Shown here: positions 26,106 to 35,467 of the stretch, one piece after another
Layout of the letters: each line of letters opens with the position of its first letter
Numbering within the stretch: position 1 is the stretch's first letter
NCBI GenBank assembly: GCA_023388535.1
Contig: JAEWFZ010000034.1
Coordinates: 32,180-96,179, forward strand
Source of the DNA: Bacillota bacterium
GTDB lineage: Bacteria; Bacillota_I; Bacilli_A; Erysipelotrichales; Erysipelotrichaceae
Direction: 5' to 3'
DNA length: 64,000 nt
Program-made: the position numbers and the translations under genes
The notes under the pieces: model-generated
What the model was told of the DNA's origin: nothing
What the model saw: only the letters and a program-made list of their open reading frames with translations
The model's database searches: none

Positions 26106-28730
26106 TTATTTAAAGTGTTTAGTTAGTAAATTGCTTACAAAGCGAATGATTTCTTCAGTTTTCGTAACATCTTTAGCACCGCCCTGAGCGAAATCTTTAC
26201 GACCACCACCACGACCATCGGCTATAGCCGCGGCTTCACGAACTAATCGACCCGCTTCTAGACCAGATTTAATCGCCAATTCACTGACTGAGGCAATTAA
26301 TGTCAAACTATCTTCTTGTTCGAATACCGCAAAGATTACCGCATTCTCTAATTTTTGTTTCAGTAAATCGACCAGTTCCTTCCCAGCCGCTACAGGGGTT
26401 TTCGCTGAGAATACTAAGGTATTAACATCCGCGAGTTTTTCCACTTTGGTTAATAAGGAATCGAGCATGACGGTGTTACTTTGTTGGTGTAGTTTTTGAA
26501 TCTCCTGTTTCTGAGTTTCGACTTGGTTGAGCAATTGATTGAGCTTTTCTTCAAATTTAGCTAAAGAATTTACGCCGGCTTTTTGAGACAGTTTAATCAT
26601 TTCATTTTCAAAATTTATTAAATCTTGATAAACCCCTTTCGAGGTCTTACTGACGATACGACGTACGCCCGAACCAATCGATTCTTCAGAAATTATCTTA
26701 AATAAGCCTAACTCCGAGGTATTAGCAACATGGGTGCCACCACAAAATTCTAAAGAGACCTGATCCATCGCTACGACGCGTACCAAATCGCCATATTTTT
26801 CATCAAACAAGGCGATCGCTCCTAGTTGATGGGCTTGTTCATTACTCATCCATTCGGTTTTAACCGGATGACCTTCAAAGATCCATTGATTAACTTTAGT
26901 TTCAATGGTTTTTAATTGAGCTGGGGTTACCTTTTGAAAATGGGAGAAATCGAATCGACCATTTTCATCCGACACATAAGAACCGGCTTGTTGAACTTGA
27001 TTCCCCAAGACTTCAATTAAGGCCGCTTGTAACAAATGCAAAGACGAGTGATTACGTTTAATCAGTTCACGTCTAAAAGGATCAACCGCCAAATGAATAG
27101 ATTGATTTACTTCAATCTTTCCTTCAACAACTTCAACATAATGTAAGGGTTGTTGTTGAGGGGCTTTTTGAGTATCGACTACCCTTAGGGTTGCTTGATT
27201 GTTTGTAATAAAGCCCGTATCCCCTACTTGTCCACCCGATTCAGCATAGAATGGGGTTTCTTCGGTAATAACTAAGCCCTTTTCTGATTCATTTAAATGA
27301 TCGACAAAATGACCATCTTTAAATATAGCAATAACCTTTGAGTCACTTTCTAGATGATCATAGCCCACAAATTTTGAAGGTAAATCAAAATTCATGAGTT
27401 CTTCTTGTTGAAAATTGAAGGACTCGACATCTTTACGAGAAGCTCTGGATTGTTCTTTTTGATGGGCCATCGCGTCTAAATAGCCTTGATAATCAATTTC
27501 AATATTACGTTCTAAAGCGATTTCCTGAGTCAATTCAACCGGAAAGCCATAGGTATCATACATCTTAAAGACATCTTCTCCAGAAATGACCTTTGTTTCT
27601 TTCGCTAAGATTTGTTCTAGCATTTTTTCGCCTTCATTTAAGGTTTGAAAGAACCTAGCTTCTTCCGCTTTAATCAAAGGTTTGATCAGCTCGCTTTTCT
27701 CGGTCAATTCAGGATAGAAATCAATCATGATCTTAGCTACGGTATCAACCAATTGATACATAAAAGGCTCACTTAACTGAAGCGATAAACCATAGCGAAC
27801 CGCTCTTCTTAAGATTCGTCTTAAGACATAACCACGACCTTCGTTAGAAAACATAGCCCCATCCGTTAAAGCAAAGACGATGGTCCTAACATGATCAGCA
27901 ATTACGCGATACGCTTCTTGGTGGTTTTGATACTTGGTATTCGAAATCTCTTCAAGTTTAGCTATTATCGGCAAGAATAAATCGGTATCGTAGTTGGTTT
28001 GAGCTTCTTGATGAATGCTTACCAAGCGTTCAAAGCCCATACCGGTATCAATGTTTTTCTGAGGTAGTTCTTTATAACTCTCTCTTGGTTGTCCTTCAAC
28101 GCCTTCGTATTGTGAAAAGACTATATTCCAGACTTCGACATAGCGATCGTTTTCAATTTCATCAAAGAATAGTTTTTCACCAAACTTTTCAGGATCGAAC
28201 GCTTCACCACGATCGTAATGGATTTCGGTGTTTGGACCACAAGGTCCATCTCCGATTTGCCAGTAATTGTCTTCGGTTCTTAAGATTTTAGAGGCTGGAA
28301 AACCGATGTCTTGGGTCCAGATCTTAAAAGCTTCATCATCCGCGGTATGAATAGAAACGTATAGTTTTTCAGGATCCATAGCCATCCACTTTGGTGAGGT
28401 TAAAAACTCCCAAGCGTATTCAATGGCTTCTTTTTTAAAGTAATCACCGATGGAAAAATTACCTAGCATTTCAAAAAAAGTATGGTGACGACTGGTCTTG
28501 CCGACGTTTTCAATATCGTTGGAACGAATCGCTTTTTGGGCGTTAGTAATACGCCGATTATCCGGTTTAATGCGTCCATCAAAATACGGTTTTAAGGCCG
28601 CAACCCCAGAATTTATCCATAGTAATGTTGGATCATCGTAAGGAATCAGCGAATGACCTTTCTCAACGCGATGGTCTTTGCTGACAAAGAAATCAAGAAA
28701 CATTTGTCTAATTTGTGCACTGCTATACAT
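26106..28730 (-). CDS. alaS: Alanine--tRNA ligase
   Basis: Charges tRNA-Ala and edits mis-acylated Ser/Gly. 874 residues: a class II catalytic domain (residues 1-240, with motif 2 around RHHTFFEMLGNFSIGDYF), a tRNA-recognition domain, the editing domain with HSSLHLLQAAL near residue 555 and the Cys/His site VSLEFCGGTHVANTS near residue 655, and the C-Ala domain ending GGGRKDFAQGGAKD. I use the ATG at 28728-28730 (MYSSAQIRQMF), with GGAGGGTGAT upstream. A T-box leader precedes it. The ireB-ruvX genes follow. Confidence 0.97.
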   Translation of the reverse strand: MYSSAQIRQMFLDFFVSKDHRVEKGHSLIPYDDPTLLWINSGVAALKPYFDGRIKPDNRRITNAQKAIRSNDIENVGKTSRHHTFFEMLGNFSIGDYFKKEAIEYAWEFLTSPKWMAMDPEKLYVSIHTADDEAFKIWTQDIGFPASKILRTEDNYWQIGDGPCGPNTEIHYDRGEAFDPEKFGEKLFFDEIENDRYVEVWNIVFSQYEGVEGQPRESYKELPQKNIDTGMGFERLVSIHQEAQTNYDTDLFLPIIAKLEEISNTKYQNHQEAYRVIADHVRTIVFALTDGAMFSNEGRGYVLRRILRRAVRYGLSLQLSEPFMYQLVDTVAKIMIDFYPELTEKSELIKPLIKAEEARFFQTLNEGEKMLEQILAKETKVISGEDVFKMYDTYGFPVELTQEIALERNIEIDYQGYLDAMAHQKEQSRASRKDVESFNFQQEELMNFDLPSKFVGYDHLESDSKVIAIFKDGHFVDHLNESEKGLVITEETPFYAESGGQVGDTGFITNNQATLRVVDTQKAPQQQPLHYVEVVEGKIEVNQSIHLAVDPFRRELIKRNHSSLHLLQAALIEVLGNQVQQAGSYVSDENGRFDFSHFQKVTPAQLKTIETKVNQWIFEGHPVKTEWMSNEQAHQLGAIALFDEKYGDLVRVVAMDQVSLEFCGGTHVANTSELGLFKIISEESIGSGVRRIVSKTSKGVYQDLINFENEMIKLSQKAGVNSLAKFEEKLNQLLNQVETQKQEIQKLHQQSNTVMLDSLLTKVEKLADVNTLVFSAKTPVAAGKELVDLLKQKLENAVIFAVFEQEDSLTLIASVSELAIKSGLEAGRLVREAAAIADGRGGGRKDFAQGGAKDVTKTEEIIRFVSNLLTKHFK

Positions 28731-28751
28731 AACTATCACCCTCCAAAATAA

Positions 28752-28955
28752 AAAAACCATCCCCTAAGGAACGATTAAATCGCGGTACCATCCTATTTTA
28801 CGAATAAAAATTCGTACACTCGATAGGCTTAACGCACCCGACGGGAAGTTTTGCTTCCTCTGTAAAGGAGCTTTCAAACACGTTTAGGGAAATTTTCACC
28901 AGCCATTTCCTCTCTATAACTAAGCAATGTTTTACTTATCTTTACTACGATTTAA
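28752..28955 (-). promoter_or_regulatory. T-box riboswitch (tRNA-Ala) upstream of alaS
   Basis: The minus strand carries the T-box motif GGATGGTACCGCG (28774-28789 region) followed by a terminator stem CGTTCC..GG and T-tract at 28752-28758. A GCT alanine codon, in AAAGCTCCTTTACAG at 28869-28871 and followed by CC, is the likely specifier. Confidence 0.88.
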
Positions 28956-28959
28956 ACCT

Positions 28960-28987
28960 ATTATATCAAATCTTTGATTGTTTTCAA
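28960..28987 (-). promoter_or_regulatory. Promoter of the alaS T-box transcript
   Basis: TTGAAA (28982-28987), 16-nt spacer, and an extended -10 TGATATAAT (28960-28968) on the minus strand. The -35 overlaps the 3' end of recD2. Confidence 0.7.
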
Positions 28988-31146
28988 TTCTGAGTCTTCA
29001 TTAACGCTTCCATGGTTTCTAATAAATGGGTTTTAATTGATGAAGAGCGATCTTGAGCGGCTCCGTCCTTAAAGACGTTTTCATCACCGACTAAGATAAG
29101 TGCTTTGCTGGAACGGGTGATGGCTGTATACAACAAGCGCCGTTGCATCATAAATCGATGTTGACTAGTACCGATTACCACGACAATAGGATGTTCCGAG
29201 CCTTGAGCTTTATGTACAGAAATACAATAGGCGTGACGTAAATTTAGGAAGTTATCGCTGGTGTATTCGACGATGGTACCATCAAAATCAACTACCAAAC
29301 GTCGCTTACCATCGAAACTATTGGTTTCATCTTCTACTTCGATTAAAATCCCAATATCGCCATTAAAAACAAAATCATCGGGCTGATTTTTCAGTTGTAA
29401 AAGTTTATCGCCCTCGCGAAAGATAACCGACCCCACATTAATTTGACGTTTGGATGGATGGGCTGGGTTAAAAGACTTTTGTAAATCATAATTGATAGCA
29501 TCAATGCCATGACTACCAGCATATTTAGCAGCCAAGATTTGAACTTGTTCAATGTCATAGCCATTATTTAAAGCGTTAGTAACAATTTGATTTAATACCG
29601 GTAGTATTTGGTTATTGGTTTGATAGAAGCGAATATCTTGAGTACAAAGCTGACGATCAAAGATACCTTGATTTACTTGTTGGGCTAACGTAATAATTTG
29701 TGAGCCCTCTTCTTGACGATAATTATGATTCAATGTGGTAGTGTGAAAAAGTTCTGATTCGATTAAATCACGAATTAAAAAACCAGGAGCTACCGAAGGC
29801 AGCTGATCCTTATCGCCGATAAATAAAATCTTTCGCACCCGATGTAAGGCTTGGGTTAAATTAGCCATCGTCCACTGATCGACCATCGAAAACTCGTCAA
29901 TGATTAAAATATCAGTATCTAAAGGATTGGATAATTTTCGGCCAAAAGTATTGGTTTCTAAATCCCATTCCAAGAGCGAATGAATCGTTGTGACTTCAAC
30001 ATTGGTTATTTCTTTCAACCGTTTAGCCGCTCGTCCGGTCGGCGCACAAACCGATAATTGATAGCTCGGATAAAGCTGTCGGCAAAGCGCGATAATAGCC
30101 GTCACGATAGTTGTTTTCCCACTACCTGGACCTCCAGTTATTAACGATTTGTCATATTTAAAGAAATTACTAATCGCTTCGATTTGTGAATCATCGTATC
30201 TAATTCTTTCTTGTGCTTCAAAACGCTTTATTTCATCGGCTAAATAAGCGGTTACCGGCTCAAGCGTATAGATTGGGAAATTAACAAAAAAATCTGCACA
30301 AGTCTTTAGCGCCCAATACTGTGAATTATGAAACAAGCGACCATCTAGATCAACAATTTTCTTATTCTCAATTGCTAAGGTTAGTCCTTGTTGAAACTTA
30401 TCCTCGTCTAGTTTATATTTATTAAAGCGTCTGAATAAGCTCTCTTGATCGGTATAGGTCGATCCGGTTTGCATCGCTTCTTGAAGCACTTCATAAGTAC
30501 AGATGGCTTCTAAACGTTTCGGATCGATTTCACTAAACCCAAGTTTATCCGCGATTTTGTCACAAGTTTTAAAACCAATACCGTCGATATCATCAATAAG
30601 TTGATAGGGATTTTCAATAATTTTGTCGTAGGCTTGATCGCTATAAACTGCGTTGATTTTCATCGCTTGACGCATGGTGATACCACTGGTCGTCAAAAGC
30701 GCAATCGTTTCGTCTAAATCATCTAAGCGCTCTAAACCGGCTCTTAGTACTTCTTGTTGTTTTCTACTCAACACTTTTGTACTGATGACAAAATTTGGAT
30801 TTTCTTTTACTTCTAACAAAACCGTTTCCCCGTATGTATCGACTAAGCGCTCAGCGCTAACTTTACCAATCCCAGGAAATAGTGAGGAAGATATAAAACT
30901 AATTATATTTATTCTATCGCTTGGCGTATAACTACTAATTGCGTCAACTTTGAATTGAATGCCATAGCGGTAATGATCAACAAACTCCCCTTCTACCCGA
31001 TACATTAAATCGGAGGATAATTCTGGAAAGTATCCGGTAATCGTAACGATATCTTCGCTTAGATCGTCCAGCTGAAAAAGATAAACCGAGTAAAGGTTAT
31101 CTTCATTAAAATATAATTTACGAACAATTTTTCCAGATAATAACAA
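28984..31146 (-). CDS. recD2: RecD2-like ATP-dependent DNA helicase
   Basis: Superfamily 1B 5'-3' helicase without RecBC partners. The 720-residue protein has an OB/N-terminal extension, helix-hairpin-helix repeats (SLFPGIGKVSAERLVDTYG near residue 90; DIDGIGFKTCDKIADKLG near 188), Walker A TGGPGSGKTTIVTAI near residue 337, Walker B DILIIDEFSMVDQW near 412, GDKDQLPSVAPG near 445 and motif VI LLYTAITRSSKALILVGD near 684. It acts in DNA repair and fork handling. It lies upstream of alaS as in Bacillus (yrrC-alaS). Confidence 0.93.
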   Translation of the reverse strand: MLLSGKIVRKLYFNEDNLYSVYLFQLDDLSEDIVTITGYFPELSSDLMYRVEGEFVDHYRYGIQFKVDAISSYTPSDRINIISFISSSLFPGIGKVSAERLVDTYGETVLLEVKENPNFVISTKVLSRKQQEVLRAGLERLDDLDETIALLTTSGITMRQAMKINAVYSDQAYDKIIENPYQLIDDIDGIGFKTCDKIADKLGFSEIDPKRLEAICTYEVLQEAMQTGSTYTDQESLFRRFNKYKLDEDKFQQGLTLAIENKKIVDLDGRLFHNSQYWALKTCADFFVNFPIYTLEPVTAYLADEIKRFEAQERIRYDDSQIEAISNFFKYDKSLITGGPGSGKTTIVTAIIALCRQLYPSYQLSVCAPTGRAAKRLKEITNVEVTTIHSLLEWDLETNTFGRKLSNPLDTDILIIDEFSMVDQWTMANLTQALHRVRKILFIGDKDQLPSVAPGFLIRDLIESELFHTTTLNHNYRQEEGSQIITLAQQVNQGIFDRQLCTQDIRFYQTNNQILPVLNQIVTNALNNGYDIEQVQILAAKYAGSHGIDAINYDLQKSFNPAHPSKRQINVGSVIFREGDKLLQLKNQPDDFVFNGDIGILIEVEDETNSFDGKRRLVVDFDGTIVEYTSDNFLNLRHAYCISVHKAQGSEHPIVVVIGTSQHRFMMQRRLLYTAITRSSKALILVGDENVFKDGAAQDRSSSIKTHLLETMEALMKTQN

Positions 31147-31155
31147 ATTTAACTC

Positions 31156-31842
31156 CTATAACAAGTAAAACATTAACGCGGCTTGAATGCCATTATAAAT
31201 AAAGTGAATCAGCATCGGATTAATGATTGATTTACTTTTTAAATACGATCTTCCTAAGAAATATCCTAAACTTACATAAACGGGTAAGTTTAGTAATTGA
31301 ATCCATTGTTTAGTTATCAAAACGCTAATTAAGTGGATCGCTCCAAACAGCAATGAAGAAATCCACAAAGTACTCGTAGGTTTAGCAAAATCAATCATCG
31401 CATAGCGAAACGTAAGTTCTTCCAGTAAGGCGGCACCAAAGGTAATATTTAACACCATTATTAATGGGTACTTCTTAAAAATGGATTCAATGATGGCTTG
31501 GTTATCCGCTTTTGGCGGTTCAAATAAAGCACTAATTATGTAGGAAATAATAAACAACGTGACAAACATCATCAATATCGTTTGACCAACGAGTTTCCAA
31601 TCGATTTTCTCAATGTTTAAATGTTTATTAATTTCAGGTTTAGCAATTAAATACCCAATAACAATCGCTAAAGCGCTGGATAAAAGCGTTGCTATTATGC
31701 TTTCTAAGTCTTGCTCTAAAGCGAAAGGTTTAATTAAAATCGTAAAAAGGATGGAATACAAAAACATATTTCCGATAAAGTAATTTAATATCAGAAAGGT
31801 TCGCTGATTGTTATTTGGTTGATGATTATCTGTTTCTAACAT
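31156..31842 (-). CDS. CPBP family intramembrane glutamic-type protease
   Basis: A 228-residue protein with about six membrane helices and the three CPBP/Abi motifs: LLEELTFRYAMID near residue 140 (catalytic EExxxR), SLLFGAIHLI near residue 165 (FxxxH) and NPMLIHFIYNG near residue 210. Members process prenylated proteins or take part in bacteriocin self-immunity; the substrate here is not known. It overlaps mnmA by 17 bp and precedes recD2 by 9 bp, so it is embedded in an operon of unrelated core genes. Confidence 0.88.
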   Translation of the reverse strand: MLETDNHQPNNNQRTFLILNYFIGNMFLYSILFTILIKPFALEQDLESIIATLLSSALAIVIGYLIAKPEINKHLNIEKIDWKLVGQTILMMFVTLFIISYIISALFEPPKADNQAIIESIFKKYPLIMVLNITFGAALLEELTFRYAMIDFAKPTSTLWISSLLFGAIHLISVLITKQWIQLLNLPVYVSLGYFLGRSYLKSKSIINPMLIHFIYNGIQAALMFYLL

Positions 31843-32971
31843 GTTTCATATACTCCTTCACCCATTGTAACTGCTCTAAATCTTGATTATATACCGTCTT
31901 AATTCGTCCTCCGCCTAAAACCAAATCATCTTCATAGAAAACCGCTTCCTGACCGGCAGCGACGCTGTAAACCGGTTTTTCAAAACTAATGATGATTTCG
32001 TCATCAACAAATTCGATTAGACAAGGATTATCCTTTTGTCGATAGCGAAGTTTAACACTACAAGCTCTTGGTTGTCTATGGTCATACCAATTGATTCGGT
32101 CGACTACGATGCGGTCGGCTTTCATCGCTTCAGCTTTAGAACCTTTAACTACATATAGGGTATTGGTTTCGATATCTTTGGCACAGACATAATAAGGTCC
32201 AACGGAAGCGGATATATTAAGACCATGACGTTGACCGATGGTATAAAACATGACGCCACGATGACGAGCTACAACCTTATTAGTATCAATATCAACGATA
32301 TCCCCCTCGGTTTCTTTTAAATAGTTTGATAAGAATTGTTGGTAATGGCGTTCGCCAATAAAACAAATGCCCGTTGAATCTTTCTTATCAGCTACCCTTA
32401 AGTCTAAGTCCTTGGCTATTTGCCGGACTTCTTGCTTGGTAAGATCACCTAGTGGAAATATCGTATCATTGAGAGCTTCTTGATTTACTTGATCTAAGAA
32501 ATAGGATTGATCTTTATTTTGATCGATGGCTTTGGCTAAGCGTCGTTGTCCATCGACTTCTTTTATCGCGGCATAATGACCGGTGGCTAGTTTATCAAAA
32601 CCATTGGCTTTGCCATAACGATAGAATTGGTCAAATTTAATATGACGATTGCAGAGTATATCGGGATTAGGGGTAAAGCCTTCCTTGGTTTCTTGAATGA
32701 AGACATCAAAAACATCCCGCCAATATTCTTCAATAAAATCGATTCGAATCAGCGGTAAACCTAATTTATCCGCAATCGCTTTGGCGTCGTTATAGTCGCT
32801 TTCTTGCGTGCAGATATCCTCGGTTAAGGTATCATTTCCTAATAAATCGTTATTAGCGGTAGAATCCCAATTACGCATAAAACCACAAGTTACATCATAG
32901 CCTTGTGTTTTTAATAAATAAGCCACGACCGCGGAATCTACGCCTCCTGAAAGTCCTAAAAATATCTTCAT
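31826..32971 (-). CDS. mnmA: tRNA-specific 2-thiouridylase MnmA
   Basis: Adds sulfur at U34 of Lys, Glu and Gln tRNAs. The 381-residue protein has the PP-loop GLSGGVDSAVVAYLL at residues 6-20, the first catalytic Cys in NPDILCNRHIKFDQF near residue 105 and the second in STGICFIGERHYQQFL near residue 200. The C-terminal beta-barrel ends in EAVFYEDDLVLGGGRI. The start ATG follows a GGGG-type ribosome-binding site. It is downstream of spx with a terminator and a promoter-like box between the two genes. Confidence 0.95.
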   Translation of the reverse strand: MKIFLGLSGGVDSAVVAYLLKTQGYDVTCGFMRNWDSTANNDLLGNDTLTEDICTQESDYNDAKAIADKLGLPLIRIDFIEEYWRDVFDVFIQETKEGFTPNPDILCNRHIKFDQFYRYGKANGFDKLATGHYAAIKEVDGQRRLAKAIDQNKDQSYFLDQVNQEALNDTIFPLGDLTKQEVRQIAKDLDLRVADKKDSTGICFIGERHYQQFLSNYLKETEGDIVDIDTNKVVARHRGVMFYTIGQRHGLNISASVGPYYVCAKDIETNTLYVVKGSKAEAMKADRIVVDRINWYDHRQPRACSVKLRYRQKDNPCLIEFVDDEIIISFEKPVYSVAAGQEAVFYEDDLVLGGGRIKTVYNQDLEQLQWVKEYMKHVRNR

Positions 32972-32983
32972 ACTACTACCCCT

Positions 32984-33020
32984 ATAAAAAAAGCTGTATT
33001 ACAGCTTTTATATTATATCA
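32984..33020 (-). terminator. Terminator after spx, overlapping an extended -10 that could drive mnmA
   Basis: AAAGCTGT/ACAGCTTT arms (32989-33009) with an ATT loop and a T-run on the minus strand end the spx transcript. Immediately upstream, TGATATAAT (33012-33020), whose TGA is the spx stop codon, forms a perfect extended -10. A transcript from it would begin at the 5' arm of the hairpin. Confidence 0.7.
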
Positions 33021-33380
33021 CTTCCGCATACTCGATGGAATGAATGCACCAATTTCTTCTTCGTCATAGCCGACTAGGAAGGTTTTTTCGTTTAAAACAA
33101 TCGGTCGTTTTAAAACCGATGGATGCTCTTGTATAAATACTACTAATTGGTCTATCGATAAATCTTCGATATTTATTTTAGTCTCTTGGATGACCTTACT
33201 TCGCTTGGAAATAATATCCTCCGTACCGTTTTCACTGCGCATCAGCAGATGTTTAATTTCGTTTGCGTCTAAATAGGTATGAAATATATTTTTTTCTAAG
33301 AATTTTAAATCGTGTTCTTTTAGCCAGGTCTTAACCTTACGACATGAGGCACATCCAGGGGAAGTATAAACAACTATCAT
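33018..33380 (-). CDS. spx: Spx-family redox transcription regulator
   Basis: A 120-residue ArsC-fold protein that binds the RNA polymerase alpha C-terminal domain. The CxxC redox switch is present as C10-A-S-C13, and the Spx signatures EDIISKRSKVIQET near residue 55, EHPSVLKRPIVLNEKTFLVG near residue 87 and the C-terminal GFIP-like AFIPSSMRK are clear. Spx senses thiol stress and is degraded by ClpXP (known of the family). GGAGGAA lies upstream, with TATAAT at 33403-33408. Confidence 0.88.
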   Translation of the reverse strand: MIVVYTSPGCASCRKVKTWLKEHDLKFLEKNIFHTYLDANEIKHLLMRSENGTEDIISKRSKVIQETKINIEDLSIDQLVVFIQEHPSVLKRPIVLNEKTFLVGYDEEEIGAFIPSSMRK

Positions 33381-33402
33381 TTAAGTTCCTCCTATCGTAT
33401 CT

Positions 33403-33408
33403 ATTATA
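33403..33408 (-). promoter_or_regulatory. -10 box of spx
   Basis: TATAAT on the minus strand, 22 nt before the spx ATG and just upstream of AGGAGGA. No -35 is apparent. Confidence 0.5.
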
Positions 33409-33525
33409 AGAGAATGTTTTAGCTAATACTAGACAAAAATCAGTAATTTAAATCAATTATTGGTGAATCTTCATCTAAATTTAACAGTTTGTGCTAATAT
33501 AGTTGAATAAGGAAGGAAGTTGTAT

Positions 33526-34515
33526 ATGAAACGCATGTTATCCGGCATAAAGCCAACTGGCCCATTAACCTTAGGAAATTATATCGGAGCTTTAAAGAAC
33601 TTTGTTCAATATCAAAACGATTATGAGATGTTTGTTTTTGTGGCTAATTTACACTGTATTACCGAGTATCAAGATCCAGAAGAATTAAATAAAAACTTAC
33701 GGGATGCGACGGCGCTCTATTTAGCAGCCGGTCTAGATCCTGAAAAAACCACTTTATTTCTTCAATCGGATGTCTTAGAACACTCCCAATTAGCTTATAT
33801 TCTACAGTGCAATTCGTATCTCGGAGAATTGAATCGGATGACCCAATATAAAGATCGCATTGCTCGCAAGGAAACAAGCATTACCGTTGGTTTATATACT
33901 TATCCTACGTTGATGGCTTCCGATATTTTACTATACGACGCTGATTTTGTACCGGTTGGTATCGATCAAAAACAACATGTTGAATTGACACGTGATGTAG
34001 CAATTAGAATGAATAATCTCTATAAGCAAGAATTATTTGTTGTTCCTCAACCTGTTATCGAAGAGGTCGGTGCTAAGATTTATTCGCTTTCTGATCCTAC
34101 TAAGAAGATGAGTAAATCGGATAGATTAGATGATAAGGGTAATATTTATTTGTTAGATAATCCGAAAAAGGCTCGTAAGAAAATTATGTCGGCGGTTACC
34201 GATTCTTTAAATCAGATTAAATTTGATCCAGAAAATCAACCCGGTATTTCTAATCTGCTCACCATTGCGGCTAGCTTAAAACAAATAAGCATTGAGGCTG
34301 TGATTGAAGAAACCCAAGGTCTACAGTACGGTGGTTTTAAGAAATATGTGGCGGACATTGTCGAGAACTTTTTAGTTGACTTACAAACAAAATATAAACA
34401 AGTCCTGGAATCAAAAGTGATTGATGAAATCTTTGACCAAGGCGCACAAAAAGCACGCTCGATCGCTCAAGAAAAACTACATAAAGTTCAAAAAGTAATC
34501 GGTTTAGAAATTTAA
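33526..34515 (+). CDS. trpS: Tryptophan--tRNA ligase
   Basis: Charges tRNA-Trp. 329 residues; class I signatures are SGIKPTGPLTLGNYIGAL (HIGH-type motif) at the N-terminus and the KMSKS in LSDPTKKMSKSDR near residue 193, followed by SGVDS-like C-terminal helices. I start at ATG 33526 (MKRMLSGIKP), after AAGGAAGG; a TTG two codons earlier is less likely. Unlike tyrS, alaS and thrS, I see no T-box in its short leader. Confidence 0.95.
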   Translation: MKRMLSGIKPTGPLTLGNYIGALKNFVQYQNDYEMFVFVANLHCITEYQDPEELNKNLRDATALYLAAGLDPEKTTLFLQSDVLEHSQLAYILQCNSYLGELNRMTQYKDRIARKETSITVGLYTYPTLMASDILLYDADFVPVGIDQKQHVELTRDVAIRMNNLYKQELFVVPQPVIEEVGAKIYSLSDPTKKMSKSDRLDDKGNIYLLDNPKKARKKIMSAVTDSLNQIKFDPENQPGISNLLTIAASLKQISIEAVIEETQGLQYGGFKKYVADIVENFLVDLQTKYKQVLESKVIDEIFDQGAQKARSIAQEKLHKVQKVIGLEI

Positions 34516-34523
34516 TTAAATGA

Positions 34524-34555
34524 AAGACTAGCGCTTGAAGCCTAGTCTTTTTTTA
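34524..34555 (+). terminator. Intrinsic terminator of trpS
   Basis: AGACTAG (34525-34531) and CTAGTCT (34542-34548) arms with a 10-nt loop, then a run of T. Confidence 0.85.
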
Positions 34556-34676
34556 AAATAATTTCATTTAGAAATGACTTTATTGTTTTGGATATTTGGT
34601 TTTGATAAAATTTGGATAGATTTTAGACCAACTATACGATACAGAAAACCGCTCCATAAACAGAGGTATAAAGTAA

Positions 34677-35366
34677 ATGTACCAAGAAAAAAACACGAAT
34701 AGACAATTACTTATCACGGCTGGAAAACGATTTGTTTCAGGCATGCTTTTGCTGGGCGTTTTTCTTTTTTTATGCGCAGGTAGTCTTCGATATTGGAACG
34801 CCTGGCTGTTTCTTCTAACCTTTATGGTGTTGCTTCTAGCTTTTGCTACGTACTTGTATCGAACAGACAAAGAGTTATTACAAAAGAGACTTCAAATAAA
34901 GGAAAAAGAAAATAATCAAAAAGTGTATGCGATATTGACTACGATTGTATTCTTGGGAGCCTTTGGTTTAAGTGGATTTGATTATCGGTTTGGTTGGTCG
35001 AATATGCCTATTGCGGTAGTGATTTTTGGACTTGTTATTTTGCTGGTTAGCTATGGATTATTTGTGGTAACACTGCTTCAAAACCGATACGCTTCAAAAA
35101 TTATTGAGATTCAAAGCGAACAAAAAGTCATCGATACAGGCGTATATTCTATTATTCGTCACCCCTTATACACCTCTGCCATCTTCGTGTTTACTTCCTC
35201 TGTATTGGTACTTGGGTCGTACTATGCGCTTCTTCCCATGATATTTTATATCCTAGCCATTATTATACGTTTGAAAAACGAGGAATCCTTTTTAATAGAA
35301 CATTTGCCGGGATATCCAGAGTATATGAAAAAGGTGAAATATAGACTAATCCCGTTTGTCTGGTAA
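34677..35366 (+). CDS. Isoprenylcysteine carboxyl methyltransferase-like membrane protein
   Basis: A 229-residue protein with five or six membrane helices (residues about 18-37, 42-60, 83-101, 113-136, 160-185) and the ICMT/PEMT C-terminal signature: GVYSIIRHPLYTSAIF near residue 160 (SAM-binding RHPxY) and KNEESFLIEHLPGYPEYMKK near residue 200 (E-E, YxxY). These enzymes methylate small hydrophobic or prenylated acceptors; the acceptor is unknown here. Leu codons differ from neighbours: the first 50 codons use mainly CTT/CTG/CTA rather than TTA. The gene sits alone between two similar terminators, hinting at recent acquisition. GAGGT provides the ribosome-binding site. Confidence 0.85.
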   Translation: MYQEKNTNRQLLITAGKRFVSGMLLLGVFLFLCAGSLRYWNAWLFLLTFMVLLLAFATYLYRTDKELLQKRLQIKEKENNQKVYAILTTIVFLGAFGLSGFDYRFGWSNMPIAVVIFGLVILLVSYGLFVVTLLQNRYASKIIEIQSEQKVIDTGVYSIIRHPLYTSAIFVFTSSVLVLGSYYALLPMIFYILAIIIRLKNEESFLIEHLPGYPEYMKKVKYRLIPFVW

Positions 35367-35407
35367 GATTACTTAATCAGTCTTATATTATTATAATAAA
35401 GCAAATG

Positions 35408-35441
35408 AAAACAGACTGGCGCGATGGCTAGTCTGTTTTTT
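35408..35441 (+). terminator. Intrinsic terminator after the ICMT-like gene
   Basis: ACAGACTGGC (35411-35420) and GCTAGTCTGT (35427-35436) pair over 10 bp (one G-U), loop GCGATG, followed by six T. It resembles the trpS terminator. Confidence 0.88.
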
Positions 35442-35467
35442 CAGTTATATACTTAGTAAGCGCTATG

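Noticed and set aside
34580..34870. Minus-strand 96-codon frame over the ICMT-like gene
   Set aside because: Basic, low-complexity product antisense to a gene with clear RHPLY and EE motifs; no promoter or ribosome-binding site.
34677..35366. ICMT-like gene as a true eukaryote-type protein prenyl methyltransferase
   Set aside because: The RHPxY..EE..Y signature is shared by many bacterial membrane methyltransferases; no prenylation partner is encoded nearby.
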